A stretch of 17,784 nt of DNA from JBFHES01 sp041584015 (GTDB lineage: Bacteria; Bacteroidota; Bacteroidia; Bacteroidales; M50B96). Shown piece by piece: positions 5,810 through 12,801 of the stretch. Every line of letters starts with the position of its first letter. The first letter of the stretch is position 1. The notes under the pieces were generated by a model. It searched no databases and was not told the origin of the DNA. It saw nothing but the letters and a program-made list of their open reading frames with translations. A program made the position numbers and the translations under genes. The stretch spans positions 1-17,784 of the forward strand of contig JBFHES010000070.1 of the NCBI GenBank assembly GCA_041584015.1, in the 5' to 3' direction.

Positions 5810-8245
5810 TTACTCTTTCTTTCTGAACATAACAAACAATCCTCCAAGCAGTATCAGTCCTAAAATAATACTCGAAGCCATGGATATTTTCTCACTCACA
5901 TAGTATGACTTTGGCTCAAACTTAAATTCAATTTGATGCTCACCTGCCGGAATAATCATTGCTCTTAGCACATAATTAGCTCTGAAATGTGGAACCGGTT
6001 TGCCGTCGATATAGGCATCCCAACCCTTCGGATAATAAATCTCAGAAAACACGGCCAATCCATCTTTCTTAGCACTAGATGCGTAAACCAGATGATTTGG
6101 CTGATAAGATGTTAACTGAATTTTCGCCATGGAATCAGCTTGAGCAGTAAAGCCATTAAGTTGATCTTCGAAGCGAATATCAACCACAGCCTTGTTTGCC
6201 GGATTCAGATCCGTTAAAGCCATAATTTCTTCGTTGGCATTGTTCACCCAATCGAAGCTATTCACAAACCATGCATTGCCCAATGCTCCCGGGTTTTGCT
6301 GTGCAACCGGAACACGCTGATCATTAGGTGTAATTATGTATTTGGTGTTTAACATGTTTAATACACCAATGTTATTCTTACTTATCTGATATTCGATTAA
6401 CTCTTGATAGCGCTGCAATTTAGCTCCATGGTATCCACCAATCGACTTATGGAAATAAGATGTTGTGGCTTCGTTAAAAGTATTTACTGCAAGGTTAAGC
6501 ACCCTAAAATTCGGATCCTTGTCTTTTAAAATTTGCTTATCAGCTGGCGTTGGTCGCACCGGAACTTCAACATCGCGCTTAGAAACAAACTCATCGTTAT
6601 TCATGTAACGCTTATCAATAACTCCTAAATCGATTATCATTAATAAGGAAATAGAAACAGCAAGCAGAGTTTTTGATAGTTTCTTTTTTGAATAGAACCA
6701 TAACACCAGGGCCGCTACTGCAATAAATAAAAAGCTTCGTAACGCATCTGCTTTAAAAATGGCAACTCTGGCAATTTCAAGGTTACGAATGTAAGCCTCC
6801 ATTTGCGATGCACTTCCCGGGTTTTGCATTCTGTAATCCTGAAACTGTGCTGCCTCCTGTGCATTAATAAAATCGAAAAATAGGTTCGGCATTAAATAAA
6901 AGATGAATGCAATACCTCCACTTAAACCTAGAGAAATATAAAACTGCTTCGCTTTTTTGATAATAATATCAGGTTCTTCCCAAATCTTTTTCAAAGCTAA
7001 GAATGCGATTATCGGGAAAATCAATTCAGCAATTATTAGAATTGACGAAACTGTTCTGAACTTATTATATAGTGGGAAATAGTCAAGGAATAAATCTGTT
7101 AATCCCATAAAGTTCTTTCCCCACGACAACATGATAACCAACACTGCAGCCACAAATAGCGCCCATTTATAGCGCCATTCAACAATAAACATTCCCAGTA
7201 TCATTAAAAAGAAAATAATTGCCCCCATGTAAACCGGACCGGAAGTTCCTGGCTGATCGCCCCAGTAATGCGAATTATTTGCAATGGTTTCGCGATATCC
7301 CGGATCGACCTTTTCCATAGCCGCTTTGTTTGTTCCAAGATAAGCGCTACCGCCCCCTTTTGCATTAGGTATTAAAAACGACCAGCTTTCAGCTATTCCA
7401 TAACTCCAACCTGTAACATAATCTCTATCCAGACCACTGGTTTTATTAGCCTCGTTAAAAGTTAACTCAGACTTTCCTCTAATGGTGTACTCTCCGTACT
7501 CATAAGTTGTGGCAATGTTTGTGATGTTTACTCCCAGGGCAATTACCGAGGCAGCCAGTAAAACAGCTACCGACTTAAAAAATGCAGCCAACTCTTTTTC
7601 CTGTACACGATAATACAGCTCAAACAAACTCATTATTCCAACCATCATCATGAAATAATAGGTCATTTGAATATGGTTTGAAAAAACCTGGAAGGTGAGA
7701 AATACAGCCGTAATAATTCCACCCTTTAGTAATTGGCCTCTGTAGGTGAGAATTATACCTGCCAGCGTAGGAGCCAAAAAAGCAATGGTTCGTACTTTCC
7801 AGATATGTCCGGCCCCAATAATGATTAAAAAATATGAGGATAGAGCAAAGGCAATTGCCCCTGCTATGCTTAGCCAGGGCGAAACCCCCAGGACTATAAG
7901 CAGTAAGTAAAATCCAATCATGTATAACATCAAATGATCTGCAGGGCTTGGTAACCAAAGTTCAAATACGCTTCTAACAGAATTGATAAAACCTGAGAAA
8001 TAGCGAACCGAGATTTGATATGCCGGCATACCTGAAAACATTGAGTTGGTCCATAAAGCTTCTTCTCCATTGGCCTCACGATAATCCACAATTTCTTTTT
8101 GCATGGCCTTACCTGTGACTATATCGTGCTGCTTTAGCTTTTTACCTTCAAGCAAAGGAGGCGAAAAGTAACCAACAGCTACCACAAGAAAAATAAGTAG
8201 CGCGACTATATGCGGAATTAAGGTTTTAAACTGCAATGATTTCAT
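5810..8245 (-). CDS. YfhO-family multispanning membrane protein (GT-C-like)
   Basis: This 811-aa protein begins with a transmembrane helix (IVALLIFLVVAVGYF, about 13-27), followed by an extracytoplasmic segment LKQHDIVTGKAMQKE with an aspartate at about 41. About ten further hydrophobic helices run to about residue 530, then a soluble domain of about 240 residues, and a last helix (ASSIILGLILLGGLFVMF) ending in RKKE. The tail segment YYPKGWDAYIDGKPV...RANYVLRAMIIPAGEH is a strong hallmark of YfhO proteins, as is the size. Firmicute relatives glycosylate lipoteichoic or wall teichoic acids using lipid-linked sugars; the role in Bacteroidota is not settled, though a lipid-carrier-dependent sugar transferase facing the periplasm is the usual expectation. 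It is the first gene of the glycan operon, with a candidate promoter at 8294-8322 about 50 bp upstream. Confidence 0.88.
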   Translation of the reverse strand: MKSLQFKTLIPHIVALLIFLVVAVGYFSPPLLEGKKLKQHDIVTGKAMQKEIVDYREANGEEALWTNSMFSGMPAYQISVRYFSGFINSVRSVFELWLPSPADHLMLYMIGFYLLLIVLGVSPWLSIAGAIAFALSSYFLIIIGAGHIWKVRTIAFLAPTLAGIILTYRGQLLKGGIITAVFLTFQVFSNHIQMTYYFMMMVGIMSLFELYYRVQEKELAAFFKSVAVLLAASVIALGVNITNIATTYEYGEYTIRGKSELTFNEANKTSGLDRDYVTGWSYGIAESWSFLIPNAKGGGSAYLGTNKAAMEKVDPGYRETIANNSHYWGDQPGTSGPVYMGAIIFFLMILGMFIVEWRYKWALFVAAVLVIMLSWGKNFMGLTDLFLDYFPLYNKFRTVSSILIIAELIFPIIAFLALKKIWEEPDIIIKKAKQFYISLGLSGGIAFIFYLMPNLFFDFINAQEAAQFQDYRMQNPGSASQMEAYIRNLEIARVAIFKADALRSFLFIAVAALVLWFYSKKKLSKTLLAVSISLLMIIDLGVIDKRYMNNDEFVSKRDVEVPVRPTPADKQILKDKDPNFRVLNLAVNTFNEATTSYFHKSIGGYHGAKLQRYQELIEYQISKNNIGVLNMLNTKYIITPNDQRVPVAQQNPGALGNAWFVNSFDWVNNANEEIMALTDLNPANKAVVDIRFEDQLNGFTAQADSMAKIQLTSYQPNHLVYASSAKKDGLAVFSEIYYPKGWDAYIDGKPVPHFRANYVLRAMIIPAGEHQIEFKFEPKSYYVSEKISMASSIILGLILLGGLFVMFRKKE

Positions 8246-8293
8246 AGCAAATTGATGTTAAATAAATAAAATATTCATGGTTGCGAAAGATAG

Positions 8294-8322
8294 CAATTCT
8301 ACGCCAATTCTTTAATAGTCAA
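8294..8322 (-). promoter_or_regulatory. Candidate sigma-ABfr-type promoter for the yfhO glycan operon
   Basis: On the minus strand TTGAC (8318-8322) is followed after 18 bp by TAGAATTG (8294-8301), one mismatch from the Bacteroidota -7 consensus TAnnTTTG, at the normal spacing. Transcription would start near 8288, leaving a leader of about 43 bp before the yfhO ATG. This is prediction from consensus only. Confidence 0.42.
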
Positions 8323-8351
8323 CAGAAATTGGCACATAACAAATGTTAATT

Positions 8352-8397
8352 GCTGTCTTAAAAAAGCTTAAGGATGATTTTACAAAAGTAAGACAGC
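8352..8397. repeat. Inverted repeat GCTGTCTTA / TAAGACAGC in the aldolase-yfhO gap
   Basis: Nine-base perfect arms (8352-8360 and 8389-8397) enclose 28 bp that contain a smaller hairpin-forming segment (CTTAA near 8358 and 8368). No T-run follows either side, so it does not look like an intrinsic terminator. It sits between the aldolase terminator and the yfhO promoter and could be an operator or a structured RNA end. The rest of the 278-bp gap (8246-8523) holds only the promoter and terminator listed; I see no credible gene in it. Confidence 0.35.
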
Positions 8398-8442
8398 CTA
8401 TGACTTTGCTGTGCATGCAATTTAAAAAATGCCAACGGAATG

Positions 8443-8482
8443 ATAAAAACTAAGCCCGACAAACAAATGTTGTCGGGCTTAG
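8443..8482 (-). terminator. Intrinsic terminator of the aldolase gene
   Basis: A perfect 13-bp stem (8450-8462 pairing with 8470-8482, core TAAGCCCGACAA) closes a 7-nt loop. On the minus strand it is followed at once by TTTTTATCAT. It lies about 42 bp past the aldolase stop at 8524 and should separate aldolase transcription from the yfhO operon downstream. Confidence 0.85.
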
Positions 8483-8523
8483 CTATATACTTTTGCAGAA
8501 GTGAAACACCTCCGTATGTTTCT

Positions 8524-9600
8524 TTAATTTCTATCGATACAATTAAGATCCTCGAAAGCAATTTTTAGTCGAGCCACCAATGCCTTTTCAGCTTCGCGAA
8601 TCCATACACGTGGATCGTATTTCTTTTTGTTTGGTTTATCATCACCTTCAGGATTCCCAATTTGCCCTTGCAAGTATCCACGATTTTTAGCTTCGTATTC
8701 ACGAACACCATTCCAGAAAGCCCATTGAGTATCGGTATCAATATTCATCTTTATCACACCATAACTTATTCCTTCGCGAATCTCTTCGCGACTAGAACCG
8801 CTGCCACCGTGAAAAACAAAATACACAGGTTTTTCCGGCGTATTTAATTTGTTTTGAATATACTCCTGACTGTTTTTCAGAATTATTGGTGTTAACACAA
8901 CATTACCTGATTTGTACACACCGTGCACATTACCAAATGATGCAGCAATTGTAAATCGAGGGCTCACCTTACTTAACTCTTCGTAAGAATAACACACCTC
9001 TTCGGGCTGGGTATAAAGCAAAGAATTATCGATACCTGTGTTATCCACGCCATCTTCTTCGCCACCAGTTACTCCTAATTCAATTTCAAGGGTCATTCCC
9101 ATCTTATCCATACGAGCAAGATACTCTTTGCAAATACTTATATTTTCCTCAATTGGTTCCTCTGATAAATCTAACATATGTGAGCTAAACAATGGTCTGC
9201 CTGTTTCCGCAAAATTCTTTTCACTTGCCTCTAACAAACCGTCAATCCAAGGTAATAGCTTTTTAGCCGCATGATCGGTATGTAAAATAACTGCCACGCC
9301 ATAATACTCGGCCATGGTATGAATGTGTTTTGCTGCTGCAACACCACCTATAATGGCCGCTTGCTGTCCATCATTAGAAACAGATTTTCCTGCATAAAAA
9401 GCAGCTCCACCGTTTGAAAGCTGTATAATAACCGGACTATTTACCTCTCTGGCTGTTTCCATTACCGCATTTGCAGAGTGCGATCCAATGATATTAACTG
9501 CAGGTAAAGCATAAGCATTCTCTTTCGCAATTCGTAGTACTTCTTGTACGTCGTCACCTGTTAAAACACCAGGTTTTACTTTATCAAATATTCGTTCCAT
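8524..9600 (-). CDS. fbaA: Class II fructose-bisphosphate aldolase
   Basis: Catalyses the zinc-dependent reversible cleavage of fructose 1,6-bisphosphate to dihydroxyacetone phosphate and glyceraldehyde 3-phosphate in glycolysis and gluconeogenesis. At 358 aa it is close to Escherichia coli FbaA (359 aa) and aligns by eye along its whole length: FDKVKPGVLTGDDVQ at 5-19, SNGGAAFYAGK (62-72), the zinc-site motif ILHTDHAAKKLLPWIDG (105-121, with D109 and H110), FSSHMLDLSEE (138-148), EIELGVTGGEEDGVDN (172-187), SFGNVHGVYK (221-230, H226), FHGGSGS (263-269, H264) and the substrate-phosphate region NIDTDTQWAFW. All metal ligands and catalytic acids appear present, so it should be active; this is the class IIA subtype. 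It has its own candidate promoter (9658-9687) and a strong terminator (8443-8482), so it is probably monocistronic. Confidence 0.97.
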   Translation of the reverse strand: MERIFDKVKPGVLTGDDVQEVLRIAKENAYALPAVNIIGSHSANAVMETAREVNSPVIIQLSNGGAAFYAGKSVSNDGQQAAIIGGVAAAKHIHTMAEYYGVAVILHTDHAAKKLLPWIDGLLEASEKNFAETGRPLFSSHMLDLSEEPIEENISICKEYLARMDKMGMTLEIELGVTGGEEDGVDNTGIDNSLLYTQPEEVCYSYEELSKVSPRFTIAASFGNVHGVYKSGNVVLTPIILKNSQEYIQNKLNTPEKPVYFVFHGGSGSSREEIREGISYGVIKMNIDTDTQWAFWNGVREYEAKNRGYLQGQIGNPEGDDKPNKKKYDPRVWIREAEKALVARLKIAFEDLNCIDRN

Positions 9601-9657
9601 AATATGTAGTTTTTATTGTTTTAAATGTAAATATCTAGCTATCTAAATAAGGACTTG

Positions 9658-9687
9658 CAAATTAAAAATAATGTACCGTTTTTCCAA
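9658..9687 (-). promoter_or_regulatory. Candidate sigma-ABfr-type promoter of fbaA
   Basis: On the minus strand a TTG (9685-9687) is followed after 19 bp by TTAATTTG (9658-9665), one mismatch from TAnnTTTG. The predicted transcript would begin near 9652, about 50 bp before the fbaA ATG at 9600. The element sits in the 116-bp gap after the TamL-like gene. It is called from consensus and spacing alone. Confidence 0.45.
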
Positions 9688-9716
9688 CGCGAAAGAACAA
9701 TTGTAGCACGGCCCTA

Positions 9717-12065
9717 TTAGAATGGGTAACCAATTCCAATATTCCATGCAAAATCGCCACTTTCAATGCCTCTGTGTAAATGTATCCAACGCTTACCTTC
9801 ACTTAGTTCCGGGTCTCTTATTTTCATTCCCAGATCTAACCTGAATAAAATAAACTCAAAATCGAAGCGTGCTCCAAAACCCGTTCCAATGGCTAGTTCC
9901 TTTGCAAAGGAGTCTAGTTCAAATTGAGCTCCCGGACGATCGTCGTATTTATTAATGGCCCAAATATTTCCTGCGTCCAGAAAGAAGGCACCTTCAAGCA
10001 CCCATATAATATCAAATCGATATTCGAGATTAACTTCCAACTTAAGGTCGGCTGCAAGATCAGGAAAGGAAGAATTATCAACAAATGAGCCGGGGCCAAT
10101 GGAGCGCACCTGCCAGGCACGAATACTGTTTGGACCGCCGCTGTAATACTTTTTTACAAAAGGCAGTAAATCCGAATTACCATAAGGAACACCTACACCA
10201 AAAAAGCCTCGATAAACAAGCAAAGAATTTTCGCCGGTATGATGATAATATCGAAAATCAATATCAGATTTAACATACTGTCCAAAGCGAGTTCCAAATA
10301 ACTCATAGTAACCGTCATCACTTGTTTGCCGGCCAATTGACTTATTAATCAGATTGAGAATATTACCTGCAACTTCTGTTTTAAAGAGCACAAACGGAAA
10401 GTCTATTCGTTTCTTATAATCCTGCCCGCTGTATTGGAAAACATAGCTTGAAGCGGAAATAAACTGCGACTCATAACTATGCTTCAAATACAAAGTATCG
10501 AAATATTGGGTAAACAGCTCGGTGGTATCTCTTAGATTAATCACATTCAATTCTACCGGATTTAAGTAGTGCCTGTATTTGTCATGGGTAGTCCATGAAT
10601 AGCCATAGCCTGCATTCAATAATGTTCGCGTGTAATAAGGGCGTTTCTGGTAATTGTAATTGGCCGTAAAATTTGTTTTTGGTTGATACTGTTCATCGAA
10701 TTTGCTGGCCTTTAAATTAAAAGGCAGCCAAAACTTTGGAATCCGAACCTTCGATTCAATACCATATTCGAAATAGGCTGGCAAACTACTCGACGATTCA
10801 TCCTCCAGAACAGTGTTTCGCAAGAACTCGAAAGCGCCACTAAATTTAATGTCGAATATTTCCGCTCCACGATAAAAGTTCTTGTGTCGATAAAGCAAGT
10901 TACCACCTAGTCCCCAGTGATTCTCCGAATTGGTTGCTTCTAATTCTATTTGATAAGATTGTGCAGTAAGCTGCGACAAACGAATATAACAATCCAACGG
11001 CTGTAAGCTATCCTGTTGCAACAAAGCCTGCTCTGCAAATTTTATGTTGATGAAACGAAACTGCTGCAAACCAGAAAGGTTTTTATACGTGCGATCCGCA
11101 TCGTCAATACGAAACAAGCTATCTGGTTTTATTTTAATCTTTGAAAAAAGTGTCTCAAATTTAATATCAGGTTCACTGCCTCGATAAATGTAATGATGAT
11201 TATCAATCACCAGTGTATCGAAAGCTGCACGTTCTTCATTGCTAAGTTTTTTTGCCGGAACATCCAGCAACACATACACCTTATTAACCCGATAAGGCAA
11301 ACTACTGCCTAGTGAGTCGCTAATGGTGGCACCAGTAACAGGCCTTTTAATCTTAAGTGTAATATCAACCTGATTGCTGTTTAAAGCACTATCTGCCAAA
11401 TAAGTCACCAACTCCTTATTAAATGTGTAATAGCCTTTGTTCTTAAGCATTCGTGTTAGCCTTATGCGCTCCTTCTCCAACACCTGCGAATCAAAAACCG
11501 CTTTTCGCTTTAGCAAGGTTCTATTTAGCGTATCGTTTAATACCAGCTTACTAATTAAAGAATCGTTTATCTGAATGGAGATATTTCTTATGCGATATGG
11601 CTCGTTGCAGGTTACCTTATAAAACACAAACGCTTTTCTCTCACCAAACACTACTTCTTTAGCTACATCGGCATGATAATATCCCTTATTGTCAAGAAAC
11701 TGCTTTAACTGAGTTACCGTTTTATCAACCCGGTAAGCATCGTAAATAACCGGCTCCTCGCCTATTACATTTTTTAGTTTGGTTTTATACTTTTTCTCCT
11801 TACCCCGGCTCAGCGTATTGTATACTGAAAGATGAAATGGAAAAACACCAAGAATTCGGGTATTAGGCTTTTGCTTTATATAACCCTCCAGTTCATCCTT
11901 TTCAACCTCCTGTTTGTCCTGCATTTGAATAGATGCCATTCGCAGTAAATACTTATCCTCGGGAACAAACCGGGTGGTGTTGCAAGCCGAAACTATGAAT
12001 AGGAGCAAAAGGAGAACAATCCCATTCGTTCGTGTGTATTTATTTTTTTGAAGTGCCTGCAACAT
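9717..12065 (-). CDS. TamL-like Omp85 outer-membrane assembly lipoprotein
   Basis: Omp85 proteins insert or export proteins at the outer membrane through a 16-strand barrel preceded by periplasmic POTRA domains. I start this 782-aa protein at ATG 12065, not 12116, because this puts a lipoprotein signal at the N-terminus: basic start, hydrophobic core IVLLLLLFIV (16-25) and lipobox VSAC with Cys28. A perfect -7 element (12083-12090) also lies between the two ATGs. POTRA-like segments follow (for example QLKQFLDNKGYYHADVAKEV and ERIRLTRMLKNKGYYTFNKE), then the barrel, with the Omp85 signatures YYSGGPNSIRAWQVRSIGPG (lid-loop region), LEVNLEYRFDI, FLDAGNIWAI, the AIGTGFGARFDFEFILFRLDL tail and a terminal aromatic (IGIGYPF). 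A lipidated Omp85 is characteristic of the Bacteroidota TamL group. TamL genes often lie beside tamB; none is in this window. Confidence 0.83.
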   Translation of the reverse strand: MLQALQKNKYTRTNGIVLLLLLFIVSACNTTRFVPEDKYLLRMASIQMQDKQEVEKDELEGYIKQKPNTRILGVFPFHLSVYNTLSRGKEKKYKTKLKNVIGEEPVIYDAYRVDKTVTQLKQFLDNKGYYHADVAKEVVFGERKAFVFYKVTCNEPYRIRNISIQINDSLISKLVLNDTLNRTLLKRKAVFDSQVLEKERIRLTRMLKNKGYYTFNKELVTYLADSALNSNQVDITLKIKRPVTGATISDSLGSSLPYRVNKVYVLLDVPAKKLSNEERAAFDTLVIDNHHYIYRGSEPDIKFETLFSKIKIKPDSLFRIDDADRTYKNLSGLQQFRFINIKFAEQALLQQDSLQPLDCYIRLSQLTAQSYQIELEATNSENHWGLGGNLLYRHKNFYRGAEIFDIKFSGAFEFLRNTVLEDESSSSLPAYFEYGIESKVRIPKFWLPFNLKASKFDEQYQPKTNFTANYNYQKRPYYTRTLLNAGYGYSWTTHDKYRHYLNPVELNVINLRDTTELFTQYFDTLYLKHSYESQFISASSYVFQYSGQDYKKRIDFPFVLFKTEVAGNILNLINKSIGRQTSDDGYYELFGTRFGQYVKSDIDFRYYHHTGENSLLVYRGFFGVGVPYGNSDLLPFVKKYYSGGPNSIRAWQVRSIGPGSFVDNSSFPDLAADLKLEVNLEYRFDIIWVLEGAFFLDAGNIWAINKYDDRPGAQFELDSFAKELAIGTGFGARFDFEFILFRLDLGMKIRDPELSEGKRWIHLHRGIESGDFAWNIGIGYPF

Positions 12066-12082
12066 GAAGATATTCGTTTCAG

Positions 12083-12090
12083 CAAAAATA
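12083..12090 (-). promoter_or_regulatory. -7 promoter element for the TamL-like gene
   Basis: TATTTTTG on the minus strand matches TAnnTTTG fully. The nearest upstream TTG (12106-12108) is 15 bp away, slightly short of the usual 17-19, so the -33 half is uncertain. A start near 12077 would give a very short leader before the ATG at 12065 and would exclude the ATG at 12116, which supports the shorter protein. Confidence 0.38.
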
Positions 12091-12171
12091 AGTTTTTTTA
12101 GGCACCAAGCCTGCATTGCATAAAAATGTATTGCGCATACAACGAATAATAATTAAAGAAGATTGCCAGAC

Positions 12172-12540
12172 TTAAACTATTTCTCGTCCGAATGGAGTTA
12201 AGGCTAAGCTGGCTAACTTTATATGCTGCATTGCAAAAGGAATCCCGATAATAGTAATGGCCAATAACAGGGCGAAAAGCAAATGGCTTAAACTTATCCA
12301 GATTCCACCAACCAATATCCAAATCACGTTCATCAGAGTTGACAAGCAGCCACCGGCTCCATTCATTTGTCGGGTTTCTTTGCCAAAAGGCCATAGCGCC
12401 AGACCGGCCAACTTAAGCGTTTGTATTCCAAACGGTATTCCTACAATTGTAACTATCAATACCAAGCTTGCAGCCAGGTATTCAATTGCGATAACCAAAC
12501 CACCGAATAAAAGCCAAATAACATTGCCCAATAAATTCAT
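12172..12540 (-). CDS. yccF: YccF domain-containing inner-membrane protein
   Basis: A 122-aa hydrophobic protein made of two copies of the YccF domain. Copy one is at about 1-58 (GNVIWLLFGG, TIVGIPFGIQTLKLAGLALWPFG) and copy two at about 69-119 (MNVIWILVGG, TIIGIPFAMQHIKLASLALTPFG). The repeated 'T-I-x-G-I-P-F-x-x-Q-x-x-K-L-A-x-L-A-L-x-P-F-G' is diagnostic. Each copy should form a pair of membrane segments. The family is widespread but its function is not established; members are described only as inner-membrane proteins. It ends 106 bp before the TamL-like start and is transcribed away from cydA, with which it shares a 261-bp intergenic region. A short palindrome TTGAC-N8-GTCAA (12579-12596) lies about 40 bp upstream of its ATG. 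Confidence 0.92.
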   Translation of the reverse strand: MNLLGNVIWLLFGGLVIAIEYLAASLVLIVTIVGIPFGIQTLKLAGLALWPFGKETRQMNGAGGCLSTLMNVIWILVGGIWISLSHLLFALLLAITIIGIPFAMQHIKLASLALTPFGREIV

Positions 12541-12578
12541 GATACGCTGTTTTTATTTTTGATAATTATTTAGAAACG

Positions 12579-12596
12579 TTGACCAAATGAAGTCAA
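12579..12596. repeat. Short palindrome TTGAC-N8-GTCAA upstream of yccF
   Basis: Five-base perfect arms with an 8-bp spacer form an operator-like dyad, 39 bp upstream of the yccF ATG and about 205 bp upstream of cydA. The arms are short enough to occur by chance. No known regulator site (FNR, CRP or Rex type) is matched. Confidence 0.25.
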
Positions 12597-12692
12597 ACCA
12601 TACTTTTAAAAATCATTTAAAGATAAACTTCCTTAAGAATTTACCGGCAAGACGGTTGATTGAATCTTCCTAAGAGATAATACTCAGCAGCT

Positions 12693-12700
12693 TAATTTTG
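12693..12700 (+). promoter_or_regulatory. Distal candidate -7 element for cydA
   Basis: TAATTTTG matches TAnnTTTG fully, about 100 bp upstream of the cydA ATG. I see no TTG at the expected spacing upstream, so it may be a secondary promoter or chance in AT-rich DNA. Confidence 0.25.
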
Positions 12701-12750
12701 TTATGATGCCCAACATTTGCCAGCCAAAAATGTGAGGTATTCAACCATTA

Positions 12751-12775
12751 GTTAAATCAAAAGAATTTAACTTTG
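12751..12775 (+). promoter_or_regulatory. cydA proximal -7 element with overlapping operator-like palindrome
   Basis: TAACTTTG (12768-12775) is a perfect TAnnTTTG element 26 bp upstream of the cydA ATG. Overlapping its upstream half is a 7-bp perfect inverted repeat, GTTAAAT-N7-ATTTAAC (12751-12757 and 12765-12771). No clear -33 TTG is found at 17-19 bp, which is common for promoters that need an activator. A regulator bound to the dyad would touch the -7 element, so oxygen- or redox-responsive control of the oxidase is possible. No named regulator consensus is matched. Confidence 0.42.
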
Positions 12776-12801
12776 AATTCTGATTATTATACACACAGAA
12801 A

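Noticed and set aside
5797..5847. Upstream ATG at 5847 for the GNGPSLK protein
   Set aside because: It would overlap yfhO by 38 bp; the ATG at 5796 fits the operon spacing and loses no conserved motif.
7620..7958. 112-aa minus-strand frame inside yfhO
   Set aside because: Out-of-frame within clear YfhO membrane segments.
8343..8453. 36-codon plus-strand frame starting ATGTTAATTGCT
   Set aside because: Short, no promoter, ends in the terminator stem, and no recognisable protein features; likely chance.
8358..8561. 67-aa minus-strand reading frame across the aldolase 3' end
   Set aside because: It overlaps the aldolase coding end in another frame and runs through the terminator hairpin; no family features.
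9914..10273. Several 62-68 aa frames on both strands inside the TamL-like gene
   Set aside because: They lie in the barrel region of a well-supported gene and show no protein-like features.
12100..12112. AGGC-N5-GCCT hairpin beside a T-run before the TamL-like gene
   Set aside because: The stem is only 4 bp and the T-run is on the wrong side for a terminator of yccF on the minus strand.
12066..12116. Upstream ATG at 12116 for the TamL-like protein
   Set aside because: It places 17 extra residues before a good lipoprotein signal and lies upstream of the best -7 element.
12098..12394. 98-aa minus-strand frame between yccF and the TamL-like gene
   Set aside because: Out-of-frame shadow of yccF; the YccF motifs are in the other frame.
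12257..12562. 101-aa plus-strand frame opposite yccF
   Set aside because: Antisense shadow of yccF without family features.
12653..12666. TTGATTGAATC near cydA as an FNR-type box
   Set aside because: It lacks the second half-site ATCAA at the right spacing (TTGAT-N4-ATCAA).
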